A stretch of DNA of 64,000 nucleotides from an uncultured Eubacteriales bacterium (lineage in GTDB: Bacteria; Bacillota; Clostridia; Oscillospirales; CAG-272). The stretch spans positions 1 through 64,000 of the forward strand of contig CATYXQ010000001.1 of NCBI GenBank assembly GCA_958414825.1, in the 5' to 3' direction. Below the pieces are notes generated by a model. It did no database searches, had not been told where the DNA came from, and was given only the letters and a program-made list of their open reading frames with translations. Position numbers and translations under genes: made by a program. How positions within the stretch are numbered: the first letter of the stretch is position 1; every line of letters starts with the position of its first letter. Below are positions 1 to 8,362 of this stretch, piece by piece.

Positions 1-329
1 ATGAATTTCTGCGTCTTGCCAAAGACAAATTCGGCGCTGTTCCAAGTGAAGCGCAACTTGCCGAACTAAAAAAACGCACATATATCAAAAATGGTGTACA
101 AATGATTCAAACCGGCGGGATCGGCGGGAATACCCGCTATCAAATCATCGGCTACAAAAATGAAAACGGGATCAATTCTATAACCGTACAGTATTACGCC
201 GAATGCAATGCGTTTATCCGTTCTCACCTGGTTGAATACAGAATCACCGACGATGAAAAGTGGCTCGGTTATGAAATCCTAAGCAAATCTCCATATAAAC
301 CCTATGGACTTCGCGCGTTGTTTAACTGA
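1..329 (+). CDS. C-terminal end of an unrecognised protein (partial)
   Basis: The frame starting at base 3 is open from the window edge to a TGA stop at 327-329, giving about 108 visible residues; the start lies outside the window. The piece begins with a charged helical stretch (EFLRLAKDKFG) and continues into an alternating polar and aromatic segment that looks like beta strands. I recognise no family, signal or membrane segment. No clear terminator follows it before the thrS promoter. An internal ATG at 102 exists, but the uninterrupted upstream frame makes it more likely that this is the tail of a longer gene. Confidence 0.6.
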   Translation, partial: EFLRLAKDKFGAVPSEAQLAELKKRTYIKNGVQMIQTGGIGGNTRYQIIGYKNENGINSITVQYYAECNAFIRSHLVEYRITDDEKWLGYEILSKSPYKPYGLRALFN

Positions 330-412
330 AGCGCAAACGCGGCTCAATAGCGCGTATAGATATACCGCAACAGTGAAAAAAGCCAAGTTTTTTGATGATC
401 GCAATATTTTTA

Positions 413-441
413 TTGACATTTTTCCCTTGCGATGCTACAAT
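413..441 (+). promoter_or_regulatory. Sigma-A promoter of the thrS leader
   Basis: TTGACA at 413-418 and TACAAT at 436-441 are separated by exactly 17 bases, a near-consensus vegetative promoter. Transcription would begin near 448, just at the 5' end of the T-box leader. No other strong promoter is visible before thrS. Confidence 0.8.
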
Positions 442-447
442 AAGCTG

Positions 448-698
448 GAATAGAAAAAGGCCATGATGGAAAGAGTAACAGCCGCGAAGCATATCAGAGA
501 GAAAAGCGCATGGTGAAAGCTTTTTATGGGGAACGACTGCGAACACCGCTCCGGAGCCGCCGGTGAAATCAATAAAGCCGTGCCGTATGTCTGCGTTAAA
601 GACAGGATTTCAAAATCCGCAAGTGAAAATTTAAGGTGGAACCGTGCATTCTGCACCCTTAATGTCTGTCAATCAACAGCGTTAAGGGTGTTTTTTTA
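448..698 (+). promoter_or_regulatory. T-box riboswitch upstream of thrS (threonine)
   Basis: The leader has the landmarks of a T-box: an AGAGAG bulge and GGTGAAA-type distal loop of stem I near 499-516, a GAAC-ACC specifier context with the Thr codon ACC at 545-547, and the T-box element AAGGTGGAACCGTGC near 633-647. It ends in an intrinsic terminator: CACCCTTAA (654-662) pairs with TTAAGGGTG (682-690) and is followed by seven T (691-697). In this family uncharged tRNA binds the specifier and the T-box bulge and stabilises an antiterminator. Threonine starvation should therefore raise thrS expression. The specifier is read by eye from its flanks, not from a fold. Confidence 0.93.
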
Positions 699-739
699 CC
701 AAAAATAAAAAATTTAATGAATAAAGGAGGCTTTCAAAT

Positions 740-2506
740 ATGAAAGTCATTTGCAACGACGGCTCGGTGCGCGAATGCGCCGACGCCGCAGAAGAACTGC
801 ATGTCATTCGGCATACGGCCGCACATATTATGGCGCAGGCAATCAAACGCCTGTACCCAAACGCAGATTTCGGATATGGTCCCGCGACTGAAAAGGGATT
901 TTATTATGATGTAGATCTGGGAGACACAAAACTGGATGAGAGCGATCTTGCCGCAATTGAAAAAGAAATGCGCAAAATCGTGAAAGAAAATCTGCCGATC
1001 AAGTCCTTTATCCTGCCGCGCAAAGAGGCCGTTGAACTGATGGAAAGCCGCGGTGAAAAATACAAAGTCGAGCATATCGGCGACCTGCCGGACGATGCGG
1101 TGATCAGCTTCTATCAACAGGGCGAATATATCGACATGTGCGTCGGTCCGCATCTGTGTTACACCAAGGCGCTGAAAGCCTTTAAAATCACACAGCAATC
1201 AGGCGCGTACTGGAAAAACGACAAAAACAACAAAATGCTCACCCGCATCAACGGCATTGCTTTCCGCACACAGGAGGAACTGGACGGCCACCTGAAGCTG
1301 ATGGAAGAAGCCGAAAGACGCGATCATCGCAGAATCGGCCGCGAAATGGGTCTTTTCATGCTCTGCGACGAGGGGCCCGGCTTTCCGTTCTTCCTGCCGC
1401 ACGGCATGGCGCTGAAAAATGCCCTCATTGACTATTGGCGCGAAATTCATACCCGTGACAACTATGTAGAGGTCTCCACCCCTCTGATTATGAACCGCCA
1501 GCTTTGGGAAACCAGCGGGCACTGGGATCACTACAAGAACAACATGTACTCCACCACGATCGACGACGCAACCTACTGCATCAAGCCGATGAACTGCCCC
1601 GGCGGCGTCATGGTTTACAAAAGCGTACCGCACAGTTACCGCGATCTTCCCCTGCGGGTCGGCGAACTGGGACTTGTGCACCGGCATGAACTGCGCGGCG
1701 CGCTGCACGGCCTGTTCCGCGTCCGCTGCTTTACGCAGGACGACGCGCATATCTTTATGCGCCGCGAGCAGATCACAGACGAGATTATGGGCGTTGTACA
1801 CCTAATTAACGAAGTTTATGAAAAATTCGGCTTCAAATATTATATTGAACTGTCTACGCGCCCTGAAGACAGCATGGGCAGCGACGAAGACTGGGAAGCG
1901 GCGACCAACGGTCTGCGCGGCGCGCTGGAAAAGTTAGGGCTTCCGTACACTGTCAACGAGGGAGACGGCGCGTTTTACGGACCGAAAATCGACTTTCATT
2001 TAGAGGACAGTCTCGGACGCACCTGGCAATGCGGTACCATTCAGCTTGATTTCCAGATGCCGCTGAACTTTGAACTTGAATACACGGATGAAAAGGGCGA
2101 GAAACAGCGTCCGATCATGATTCACAGGGTATGCTTCGGTTCCATCGAGCGTTTTATCGGCATTCTGACCGAGCACTTCGCCGGAAAATTCCCGGTTTGG
2201 CTGGCGCCGGTACAAACAAAAGTCCTGCTGGTTTCCGAAAAGAGCGCCGAGTATGCACAGGGAATCTATGAAGCCCTCCGCGCGGCGCACATCCGTTGCG
2301 AAATGGATAACCGCAACGAAAAAATCGGCTATATGATCCGGGAAGCGCAAATGGTAGACCGCGTTCCCTATATGATCGTCATCGGGCAAAAGGAAACGGA
2401 GGAGCATACCATTTCCATCCGCAGCCGCGATACTGCAGAAACAACGACCATGACGCTTGAAGAATTTCTGCGCAAAATTCAGCGTGAAATCAAAGAGCGC
2501 CTCTAA
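740..2506 (+). CDS. thrS: Threonyl-tRNA synthetase, short form without TGS domain
   Basis: This cytoplasmic class II synthetase charges tRNA-Thr. It has 588 residues against about 640 in the long form. The editing-domain motif HVIRHTAAHIMAQ begins near residue 21, so only about 20 residues precede it and the N-terminal TGS domain is absent. The catalytic core has the zinc ligands C286 (in PMNCPGGV) and H337 (in DDAHIF), class II motif 2 (RHELRGALHGLFRVR), motif 3 (VCFGSIERFIG) and a C-terminal anticodon-binding domain. The start at 740 is set by AAAGGAGG at 723-730, directly downstream of the T-box. A perfect palindromic terminator follows the stop. Confidence 0.97.
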   Translation: MKVICNDGSVRECADAAEELHVIRHTAAHIMAQAIKRLYPNADFGYGPATEKGFYYDVDLGDTKLDESDLAAIEKEMRKIVKENLPIKSFILPRKEAVELMESRGEKYKVEHIGDLPDDAVISFYQQGEYIDMCVGPHLCYTKALKAFKITQQSGAYWKNDKNNKMLTRINGIAFRTQEELDGHLKLMEEAERRDHRRIGREMGLFMLCDEGPGFPFFLPHGMALKNALIDYWREIHTRDNYVEVSTPLIMNRQLWETSGHWDHYKNNMYSTTIDDATYCIKPMNCPGGVMVYKSVPHSYRDLPLRVGELGLVHRHELRGALHGLFRVRCFTQDDAHIFMRREQITDEIMGVVHLINEVYEKFGFKYYIELSTRPEDSMGSDEDWEAATNGLRGALEKLGLPYTVNEGDGAFYGPKIDFHLEDSLGRTWQCGTIQLDFQMPLNFELEYTDEKGEKQRPIMIHRVCFGSIERFIGILTEHFAGKFPVWLAPVQTKVLLVSEKSAEYAQGIYEALRAAHIRCEMDNRNEKIGYMIREAQMVDRVPYMIVIGQKETEEHTISIRSRDTAETTTMTLEEFLRKIQREIKERL

Positions 2507-2518
2507 GAATCGAACAAA

Positions 2519-2560
2519 TAAAAGCAGGGAGAAAATCGATCGATTTTCTCCCTGCTTTTA
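2519..2560. terminator. Perfect 42-bp palindrome, bidirectional terminator
   Basis: The sequence is an exact 21+21 palindrome around GATCGATC, between the convergent stops of thrS (2506) and the M14 peptidase (2573). Each arm starts with TTTTA on its distal side, so both transcripts end in a stem followed by a U-rich tail. It most likely stops transcription from both sides. Confidence 0.85.
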
Positions 2561-2572
2561 TTGCTTTTTATT

Positions 2573-3502
2573 CTAAAACAGTGTGGGAAACAAAAACAAA
2601 ACTTTGCGCATTTCGGCATACAATTCCGGCAAAGCCGATGCAGGAAGCGGATTTTTGCCACGGCCGCACTCAAATGTAAATGCCGGAACCTGAAGTTTTT
2701 CAATGCAAAAATCAGTCAGTCCGCCATATGCGGCAGAACCGGACGGCTCCGCCAGCTTGTAGCCGCAAAAAGAAGCTAAGCGCCGCGCAACCGCATGTGA
2801 AGACGGCAGGCCTTTTCCGCCGCTTGTATAGTAAATTTCCCGTCCCTGCGTATGCAGGGACAAAACGGCGGTGGGATGATTGAACCGAAGATAATTGCAT
2901 AGCGCGCCCGTTTCCGGCTCGCTTTCAGGGCGCTCTCCCGAATAGCGAGTGTTCGCACCGCCCGTAATCCCCAGCGATTTTTCAATCTCCTTATACGCCG
3001 AAAAACCGCTGTCATAATTATGATTGAGATCCACGCCGCGCGCATTGGCCTGCCAACCCGTAAAATCTTCCGACCCGTTCATTCCGACCAGACGGGTATA
3101 TATCAAATTGTCTTTCGACACCCCGTTAACGGCAATATCCACACCGTCTACGTTCAATACAGGGATAAAATACAAGCTTCGGCTGCGAAGGATATAATCC
3201 AGATTGACCCCCATCAGCGTTGCATGACGCGACGCGAGTTCGGCAAACTCCCCGATAAAGCGCAGAAGAAGCGCACCGGTGATTCCCTCCGCGCCGTGAT
3301 GCGCGCCGATATAGTAAAACTCTTTTGATCCCTCTCCCATGCGAAACATGGGAATTCCGCGTCCCATAACACTTTCGGTCAAATAGGAAAACTGAAAGAA
3401 TTCATAGCTCTGCGATAAAAGCCACGCGCACTCCATCAGCGCCGAATAATCGAATTTGTTGCTGAGCGCCGCCCGAAAGGCCGCGCGTTCACTGCTCGTC
3501 AT
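2573..3502 (-). CDS. M14-family zinc carboxypeptidase, murein-peptide amidase-like
   Basis: The 309-residue protein shows the M14 metallocarboxypeptidase plan: zinc ligands H69 and E72 in AHHGAEG, an RGVDLNHNYD substrate-binding segment (R155), the third zinc ligand H217 in LSLHTQG, and the catalytic Glu E278 in FTFECGRG. Compact bacterial M14 enzymes of this type often cleave gamma-D-Glu-meso-DAP bonds in cell-wall peptides, so a role in murein turnover or recycling is the best guess. No signal peptide is visible, which points to cytoplasmic action on imported muropeptides. A strong GGGAGGGAAG ribosome site precedes the start. It is transcribed away from the helicase gene's end and towards thrS. 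Confidence 0.8.
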   Translation of the reverse strand: MTSSERAAFRAALSNKFDYSALMECAWLLSQSYEFFQFSYLTESVMGRGIPMFRMGEGSKEFYYIGAHHGAEGITGALLLRFIGEFAELASRHATLMGVNLDYILRSRSLYFIPVLNVDGVDIAVNGVSKDNLIYTRLVGMNGSEDFTGWQANARGVDLNHNYDSGFSAYKEIEKSLGITGGANTRYSGERPESEPETGALCNYLRFNHPTAVLSLHTQGREIYYTSGGKGLPSSHAVARRLASFCGYKLAEPSGSAAYGGLTDFCIEKLQVPAFTFECGRGKNPLPASALPELYAEMRKVLFLFPTLF

Positions 3503-3624
3503 GTTCTTCCCTCCCGCATATGCGCACTCAGAAAACTATATTCACATAACGCGAGGGATATGTCTGCTTGAAATGCAGAAAACTCATAGAGTTCGATTTT
3601 CAAAAATACTGCCTGCCACAAAAA

Positions 3625-3659
3625 GAGCAGCGCCTGTCCGCTGCAAGCAAAGACTGCTC
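3625..3659 (-). terminator. Possible weak terminator after the helicase gene
   Basis: On the minus strand GAGCAG and CTGCTC (3654-3659 and 3625-3630) can pair around a long loop and are followed by TTTTT. The stem is short, so this is only a candidate stop for the helicase transcript. The rest of 3503-3676 shows nothing else. Confidence 0.3.
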
Positions 3660-3676
3660 GCTTTCTCTATCTCTTC

Positions 3677-6067
3677 TTATTTTTCCCAAAAATCACCGAT
3701 CACCGCGGACAGCGCGCGCGCGTCCCCGACAAACTTTGCCCGCCGGAACTGCGCAGGTAAAAGCGTATGATAGGGTTCCTCCGCATACCGCTCGTCAATA
3801 AACACGATGACGCCGCGGTCGGTCTCGGTTCGGATAACCCGCCCCGCCGCCTGCAAAACGCGGTTGAATCCGGGATAAATATACGCATATTCACGCCCGA
3901 GTTCATACAAATTGTCATAGTATTCGCGTACAAGTTCCCCCTCGTTGCTCGGCTGAAGCAGGCCGACGCCCACGATTACCGTTCCGATCAGCCGGTCGCC
4001 GACAAGGTCGATCCCCTCTGAATAAATTCCGCCGAGCACCGAAAAACCGACCAGCGTTGTCCGCACACCGGCGCGAAAAGCATCCAAAAAGTTTCGCCGC
4101 GCCGCCTCGGACATACCCTTCGCCTGAACCACCGTGCGAATATGAGGATACTTGTATTTAAACAGCGTCTGCACCTCGCTCATATATTCATACGACGGGA
4201 AATAGACCATATAATTACCGTCCCGGCGCCCTACCATGCTCATAATCGCATCGGCCACCGCCGCTGCGTTCTGCGACCGATACTGATACTTGACGCTCAG
4301 CTTATCCATAATGCAAACGCAGAGATTGGCCGGATCATAAGGGCAGTCCAGCTTTAGACAGGTTCCCTCCTTAGCGCCGCAAAGCGCCGCATAGTAATCC
4401 AGCGGCGTCAGCGTTGCGGAAAACAGCACGCTTGCCCTGCCGAGCGCCATTTTTTTCGCAAGCTGCGCCGACGGATCCAGGCAGACAATCTTTGAAACAA
4501 CCTCATTCCCGCTGACTTGAACCGTATGCACAAAACGGTCGTCAAAGAGTTCGAGCGAACCGATATATTTTTTTACACGGGCGCGCAGTTCATTTAGACT
4601 TTCCGGCAAACTGCCGTACGAGGGCGAATGAATATACTTATCCGTTTCTTTTTCCAGCGCAACTAAGAGATCATACAGCTTTTTATCGAACGCCCGCAGG
4701 GCGCAAAAACCGCGCGGAACACCGATTTCATCCGTTTCGGTTTCGTCCTGACAGAGTTCCCGCATACTGTTTATGTAAAACTCTACATCTGCCAGCGCAC
4801 GACAGACCGGACTGCGCTCCGCCGTCCGCGCTTCGCTCAAAAAAGACCGAAGCTCACCAAGACGAAGCTCCGCGCCATAGCACGCTTTCGCGCGGTCAAG
4901 CAAATTGTGCGCCTCGTCAAACAAAAAGAGATACCGTTTGCCCGCCGGCGCATCCGACGAAAAATAGCGGCGCAGGCTGGCCGTCTCGTCTATCAAATAA
5001 TTATAATCACAGATCACAAGATCGCACCAATCGGCAAGATCCAGAGAAAGCTCATACGGACAGACGCTGTGCCGGCTGGCGAAATCCTCGACTGCCGCGC
5101 TGTCGATAACGCGGTGCGCCGTTACGATACCGGCAATCGCTTCGGGCATACGCTTATAATGACCGTTCGCCCGCGGACAAACGCCGGGCGTACATTTAAA
5201 CGGATCGCGCAATTTGACCGGACAGCTTCGCTCCTTTGCCGTAATATGCACCGCGCGGATCCCGGTCTGCTCTGAAAGTTTTTTTGCCGCTTCAAGCGCG
5301 GCAAGCGCCGTTGTATTTTTTGCGGTAAAGTAAAAAATCTTATCGACAAATCCGCTGCCGAACGCTTTGATAGCCGGATAGAGCGCCGCCATCGTCTTGC
5401 CGGTGCCGGTCGGAGCCTCAATCAACGCTTTTCCACCCAATTTGACCGCACGCAAAACTTCAACCATAAAGTCACGCTGCTGCGGACGAATTTCACGAAA
5501 CGGAAACTGCGCGCCCTTTGATCCCGGCAGACGCACACGCACACGCTCGGCCTCAAGCGCGGCAAACGGCCGGTGCAGATCGAGCAGACGATAGAGCGCC
5601 TCGGTCATTTCCCGGCGGGTATATGTTTTTTCAATCGTGCGTATATCCTGCTTTGAGTGATACAAAGTCACGCAAAACGCAATTCTGCCGAGCATCTCAA
5701 TTTCCGCAACCATCGCCGCCGATACAACAGCCTGTCCCACAAGTTCCGCCGCCTGATCCTCGCCTACCATATCCGTAGCTTCACCGACACACCGATTGAC
5801 ATAAACAACCGTGCGATCCGGCAGGCGCAGAATGCCGTCGCATACGTCCGAAATCTCGTAAAACAGACCGCCTCGGCTGAACGTCCGAGAAAGCAAAATG
5901 TCCGGCTGATAGCAAAGTCCATGCTGATGCTCCAGCATTTCGCGGATTTTCCCGCCGTCCTCACGGATACGAGCCCCGCGTGCGTCAATACTTGCATGGT
6001 TTACGACCGTATGACACAATTCCTTTACGCCAATCTGTATTTTTTTTGCAGCCTCATCAAAAATCAT
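3677..6067 (-). CDS. Rad3/DinG-like ATP-dependent helicase with degenerate nuclease-like N-terminus
   Basis: This is a superfamily 2 helicase of the XPD/DinG group. From the chosen start it has 796 residues. Walker A is EAPTGTGKT at about 217-225, DEAH is at 384-387, and the motif VI region is LQAAGRVIRTETDRG near the end. Cysteines at about 282, 292, 297 and 336 fit the iron-sulfur cluster of this family. The first 170 residues correspond to the PD-(D/E)XK-like domain found in related clostridial proteins, but the usual E-x-K pair reads V90-N-R92. An in-frame ATG exists 24 bases upstream at 6091, but GGAGG at 6075-6079 favours 6067. The role is probably DNA repair or replication-fork processing. 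Confidence 0.85.
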   Translation of the reverse strand: MIFDEAAKKIQIGVKELCHTVVNHASIDARGARIREDGGKIREMLEHQHGLCYQPDILLSRTFSRGGLFYEISDVCDGILRLPDRTVVYVNRCVGEATDMVGEDQAAELVGQAVVSAAMVAEIEMLGRIAFCVTLYHSKQDIRTIEKTYTRREMTEALYRLLDLHRPFAALEAERVRVRLPGSKGAQFPFREIRPQQRDFMVEVLRAVKLGGKALIEAPTGTGKTMAALYPAIKAFGSGFVDKIFYFTAKNTTALAALEAAKKLSEQTGIRAVHITAKERSCPVKLRDPFKCTPGVCPRANGHYKRMPEAIAGIVTAHRVIDSAAVEDFASRHSVCPYELSLDLADWCDLVICDYNYLIDETASLRRYFSSDAPAGKRYLFLFDEAHNLLDRAKACYGAELRLGELRSFLSEARTAERSPVCRALADVEFYINSMRELCQDETETDEIGVPRGFCALRAFDKKLYDLLVALEKETDKYIHSPSYGSLPESLNELRARVKKYIGSLELFDDRFVHTVQVSGNEVVSKIVCLDPSAQLAKKMALGRASVLFSATLTPLDYYAALCGAKEGTCLKLDCPYDPANLCVCIMDKLSVKYQYRSQNAAAVADAIMSMVGRRDGNYMVYFPSYEYMSEVQTLFKYKYPHIRTVVQAKGMSEAARRNFLDAFRAGVRTTLVGFSVLGGIYSEGIDLVGDRLIGTVIVGVGLLQPSNEGELVREYYDNLYELGREYAYIYPGFNRVLQAAGRVIRTETDRGVIVFIDERYAEEPYHTLLPAQFRRAKFVGDARALSAVIGDFWEK

Positions 6068-6096
6068 ACGCCGTCCTCCAATGTTTTTCATATCTG

Positions 6097-6125
6097 ATTA
6101 TACTATATATCTGCGAAAAACACAA
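6097..6125 (-). promoter_or_regulatory. Promoter of the helicase gene
   Basis: On the minus strand TTGTGT (6120-6125) and TATAAT (6097-6102) are 17 bases apart. The predicted start point near 6090 lies at the upstream ATG (6091), which supports translation from 6067. Confidence 0.65.
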
Positions 6126-6143
6126 ATTATTTCTGCTCTTTTG

Positions 6144-6171
6144 TTGCAAATTCTGCAATTTATGTTATACT
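6144..6171 (+). promoter_or_regulatory. Promoter of the MutS-like operon
   Basis: TTGCAA (6144-6149) and TATACT (6166-6171) are separated by 16 bases, divergent from the helicase promoter. It sits about 100 bases upstream of the MutS-like start and could drive the next four overlapping genes. Confidence 0.55.
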
Positions 6172-6267
6172 ATTGAGTATCCGGTATGTCCGCCGTCAGG
6201 AAACAGAACAATTTTTATTTTTCCGATTGCCATACTACCGAAAACTACCAGCAAAAAGGAGCGCAGA

Positions 6268-7902
6268 ATGGAAGAATACAACTTCAGCCTGCTTTATCCT
6301 ACGCGGGCTTTGCGCCAGCAGCACGCAATACAAAGCAACCGTCCCGCCATCTCAGAGGAGACCGCAGACAGTCTCGGACTAGGCGGTATGCTCAAACTCA
6401 AAAACAGTTCGCTTTGCGACTATTTCACGGCCGACAACGACGTGATTGAATACAGAACGCAAAATTTTGCGGATATGCTCCGCTGCCCGGAAATTTCCGA
6501 GACCTTTGTCAAAGTACTGCCCGTACTTTCGGACATCAACGAACTGCGCCGCATGAGCGCGGCTGCCGACCGCACAACAGACGAATATTTGCTTTCTCTT
6601 TCTGAGGTGGAACTCTACATATCCGCCATAGAAATCCTGCACGCGGGACTCACGGCAGTCCGCGATAAATTGAAAAGCCCCGCTTTTTTGTCTCTCTGCG
6701 ATTATATAGAAAAAATATCCACAAGCGATTACTATAAGGAACTAAACGAAAAACTCAGTGAACTGACCAATCGCGTCCGCGATATTAAAAGCATCACCAT
6801 CGGCGTCAATCTCGATTCGACACTGCGCGCCGACCGGTGCGGCGTACTCTCCATCAACCCAAAGCCCTTTAAATCGGGCGACACCATCGACAAAATCCTG
6901 CGCATGAGCTTCGCAAAAGATGAATACACGCTGATCGCACCGCTGACGCCCTTTGCCAGAGGACAAAACGACAATCAGAAAACGGCCATGAGCATCGCGA
7001 TTAACTCAGCTATAAACGACGTATTCAAAAGCTCTGTGCGCTCGTGGAAAAAGCTTGTGCAGTCCTATGTTCTGGACAATGCAAATTTTCTGCTTGAGGT
7101 TATGCCCGAAATCGAATTTATGATCTGCGCCACCCGCCTGATGGAAGCGCTGCAAAGCCGTGGGCTTCCGCTCTGCACGCCGAAGCTGCGTCCCGCATCG
7201 GAAAAGGCCTTTTCGGCAGACGGCATCTACAATCCCGCAGTGGCGCTGGCAATTGAGGAACCGAGCGTGGAAAATGACTTTGCGTTCGACGAAAACGGCC
7301 GCATTTTTATTCTCACCGGCCCAAACCGCGGCGGAAAGAGCGTCATCACCTGCGCGGTTGGACTTGCGGCGGCATTCTGTCAGCTTGGTATGCTTGTACC
7401 GGCGCGCCGGTTTGTGTTCAGTCCTGCGGACGGGATCTATACGCATTTCCCGACCGAGAGCGGCGACACGGTGGACAAGGGCAGACTCGGCGAGGAATGC
7501 GCGCGTCTGAACAGCATTTTTGAGAACTGTACCGATCAATCCATTATCCTGCTTGACGAGTCGCTTTCCTCTACAGGCGCCTATGAAGCGGCCTATATCG
7601 CAGCCGAAGTGCTGCTTGGATTTGCCAAAATCGGATGCCGCACACTGTTTTCCACACATCTCCATGCGCTTGCGGCGCGCGTAGACGAACTCAATGCGGA
7701 ATCAGATGCATTCGGCGGCGCAAAGCTGGACACGCTTACCGCAAAAATAGAGAGCGACGGCGCGCGTTCATTTAAAATTCTGCGCCAGACTCCGGACGGG
7801 AAATCCTACGCAAAAGACATTGCCGAAAAATACGGGCTTTCTCTTGAAAAAATCACCGATACGATCGAAAGGAAGAACAGTCATGGACAAAAAGATTCTT
7901 GA
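6268..7902 (+). CDS. MutS-like ATPase (domain V protein)
   Basis: The 544-residue protein keeps the MutS ATPase end. Walker A reads GPNRGGKS at about 351-358, with Arg where the family usually has Met. It is followed by a signature segment (PTESGDTVDKGRLGEE), Walker B with D430-E431 (LLDES) and a STHLHALA switch loop. The mismatch-recognition domain I is missing and the N-terminal part is a helical core/lever region. It is therefore a MutS paralogue of unknown substrate rather than the mismatch sensor; it also lacks the Smr tail of MutS2. GGAGCG ends eight bases before the ATG at 6268; the open frame upstream has no ribosome site. It overlaps the Lrp gene by 20 bases. Confidence 0.75.
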   Translation: MEEYNFSLLYPTRALRQQHAIQSNRPAISEETADSLGLGGMLKLKNSSLCDYFTADNDVIEYRTQNFADMLRCPEISETFVKVLPVLSDINELRRMSAAADRTTDEYLLSLSEVELYISAIEILHAGLTAVRDKLKSPAFLSLCDYIEKISTSDYYKELNEKLSELTNRVRDIKSITIGVNLDSTLRADRCGVLSINPKPFKSGDTIDKILRMSFAKDEYTLIAPLTPFARGQNDNQKTAMSIAINSAINDVFKSSVRSWKKLVQSYVLDNANFLLEVMPEIEFMICATRLMEALQSRGLPLCTPKLRPASEKAFSADGIYNPAVALAIEEPSVENDFAFDENGRIFILTGPNRGGKSVITCAVGLAAAFCQLGMLVPARRFVFSPADGIYTHFPTESGDTVDKGRLGEECARLNSIFENCTDQSIILLDESLSSTGAYEAAYIAAEVLLGFAKIGCRTLFSTHLHALAARVDELNAESDAFGGAKLDTLTAKIESDGARSFKILRQTPDGKSYAKDIAEKYGLSLEKITDTIERKNSHGQKDS

Positions 7903-8362
7903 GCTTTTAGAACAGGACGGCAGACTGACCGCCAAGCAGCTTTCGCTGATGCTCTCCAAGGAAGAAGGCGAAATCAAGGCGCTGATCGAAAAATTTGAAG
8001 CGGAGGGTGTAATCCTCGGCTACAAGGCCATTATAGACTGGGACAAAACCGACCGCGAATATGCGACCGCGCTGATCGAATTGAAAGTCACCCCCCAGTA
8101 CAACCGCGGCTTTGACGCCATCGCCGAGCGTATTTACAACTACCCGGAGGTGCAGAGCGTCTATCTGATGTCCGGCGCCTATGATCTGTGCGTGATTCTG
8201 GAGGGCAAAACAATCCGCGAGGTTGCGCTCTTTGTCGCCCAGCGCCTCGCGCCGCTGGAAGCTGTGCTCTCCACCTCGACGCATTTCGTTCTGCGCAAAT
8301 ACAAAGATAAAGGCGTTATTTACGGACCGGTCAGCTTTGACGAGCGAGGCAACTGCAACTGA
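7883..8362 (+). CDS. Lrp/AsnC-family transcriptional regulator
   Basis: The 160-residue protein has an N-terminal winged helix (ILELLEQDGRLTAKQLSLML) and a C-terminal RAM/AsnC ligand domain ending in FVLRKYKDKG. Proteins of this family sense amino acids and control nearby metabolic genes. The start lies inside the end of the MutS-like gene behind AAAGGAAG, and its TGA overlaps the aminotransferase ATG. The two genes are therefore translationally coupled, and the aminotransferase is the probable target or partner. The ligand is unknown. Confidence 0.85.
   Translation: MDKKILELLEQDGRLTAKQLSLMLSKEEGEIKALIEKFEAEGVILGYKAIIDWDKTDREYATALIELKVTPQYNRGFDAIAERIYNYPEVQSVYLMSGAYDLCVILEGKTIREVALFVAQRLAPLEAVLSTSTHFVLRKYKDKGVIYGPVSFDERGNCN

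Noticed and set aside
734..1801. Long minus-strand open frames (154 and 200 codons) across thrS
   Set aside because: They are antisense shadows of a strongly conserved gene, with no ribosome site and no recognisable protein features.
5980..6267. N-terminal extension of the MutS-like protein from 5980
   Set aside because: The extension crosses the promoter region and the helicase gene antisense. The site GGAGCG before 6268 and the family length support the later start.
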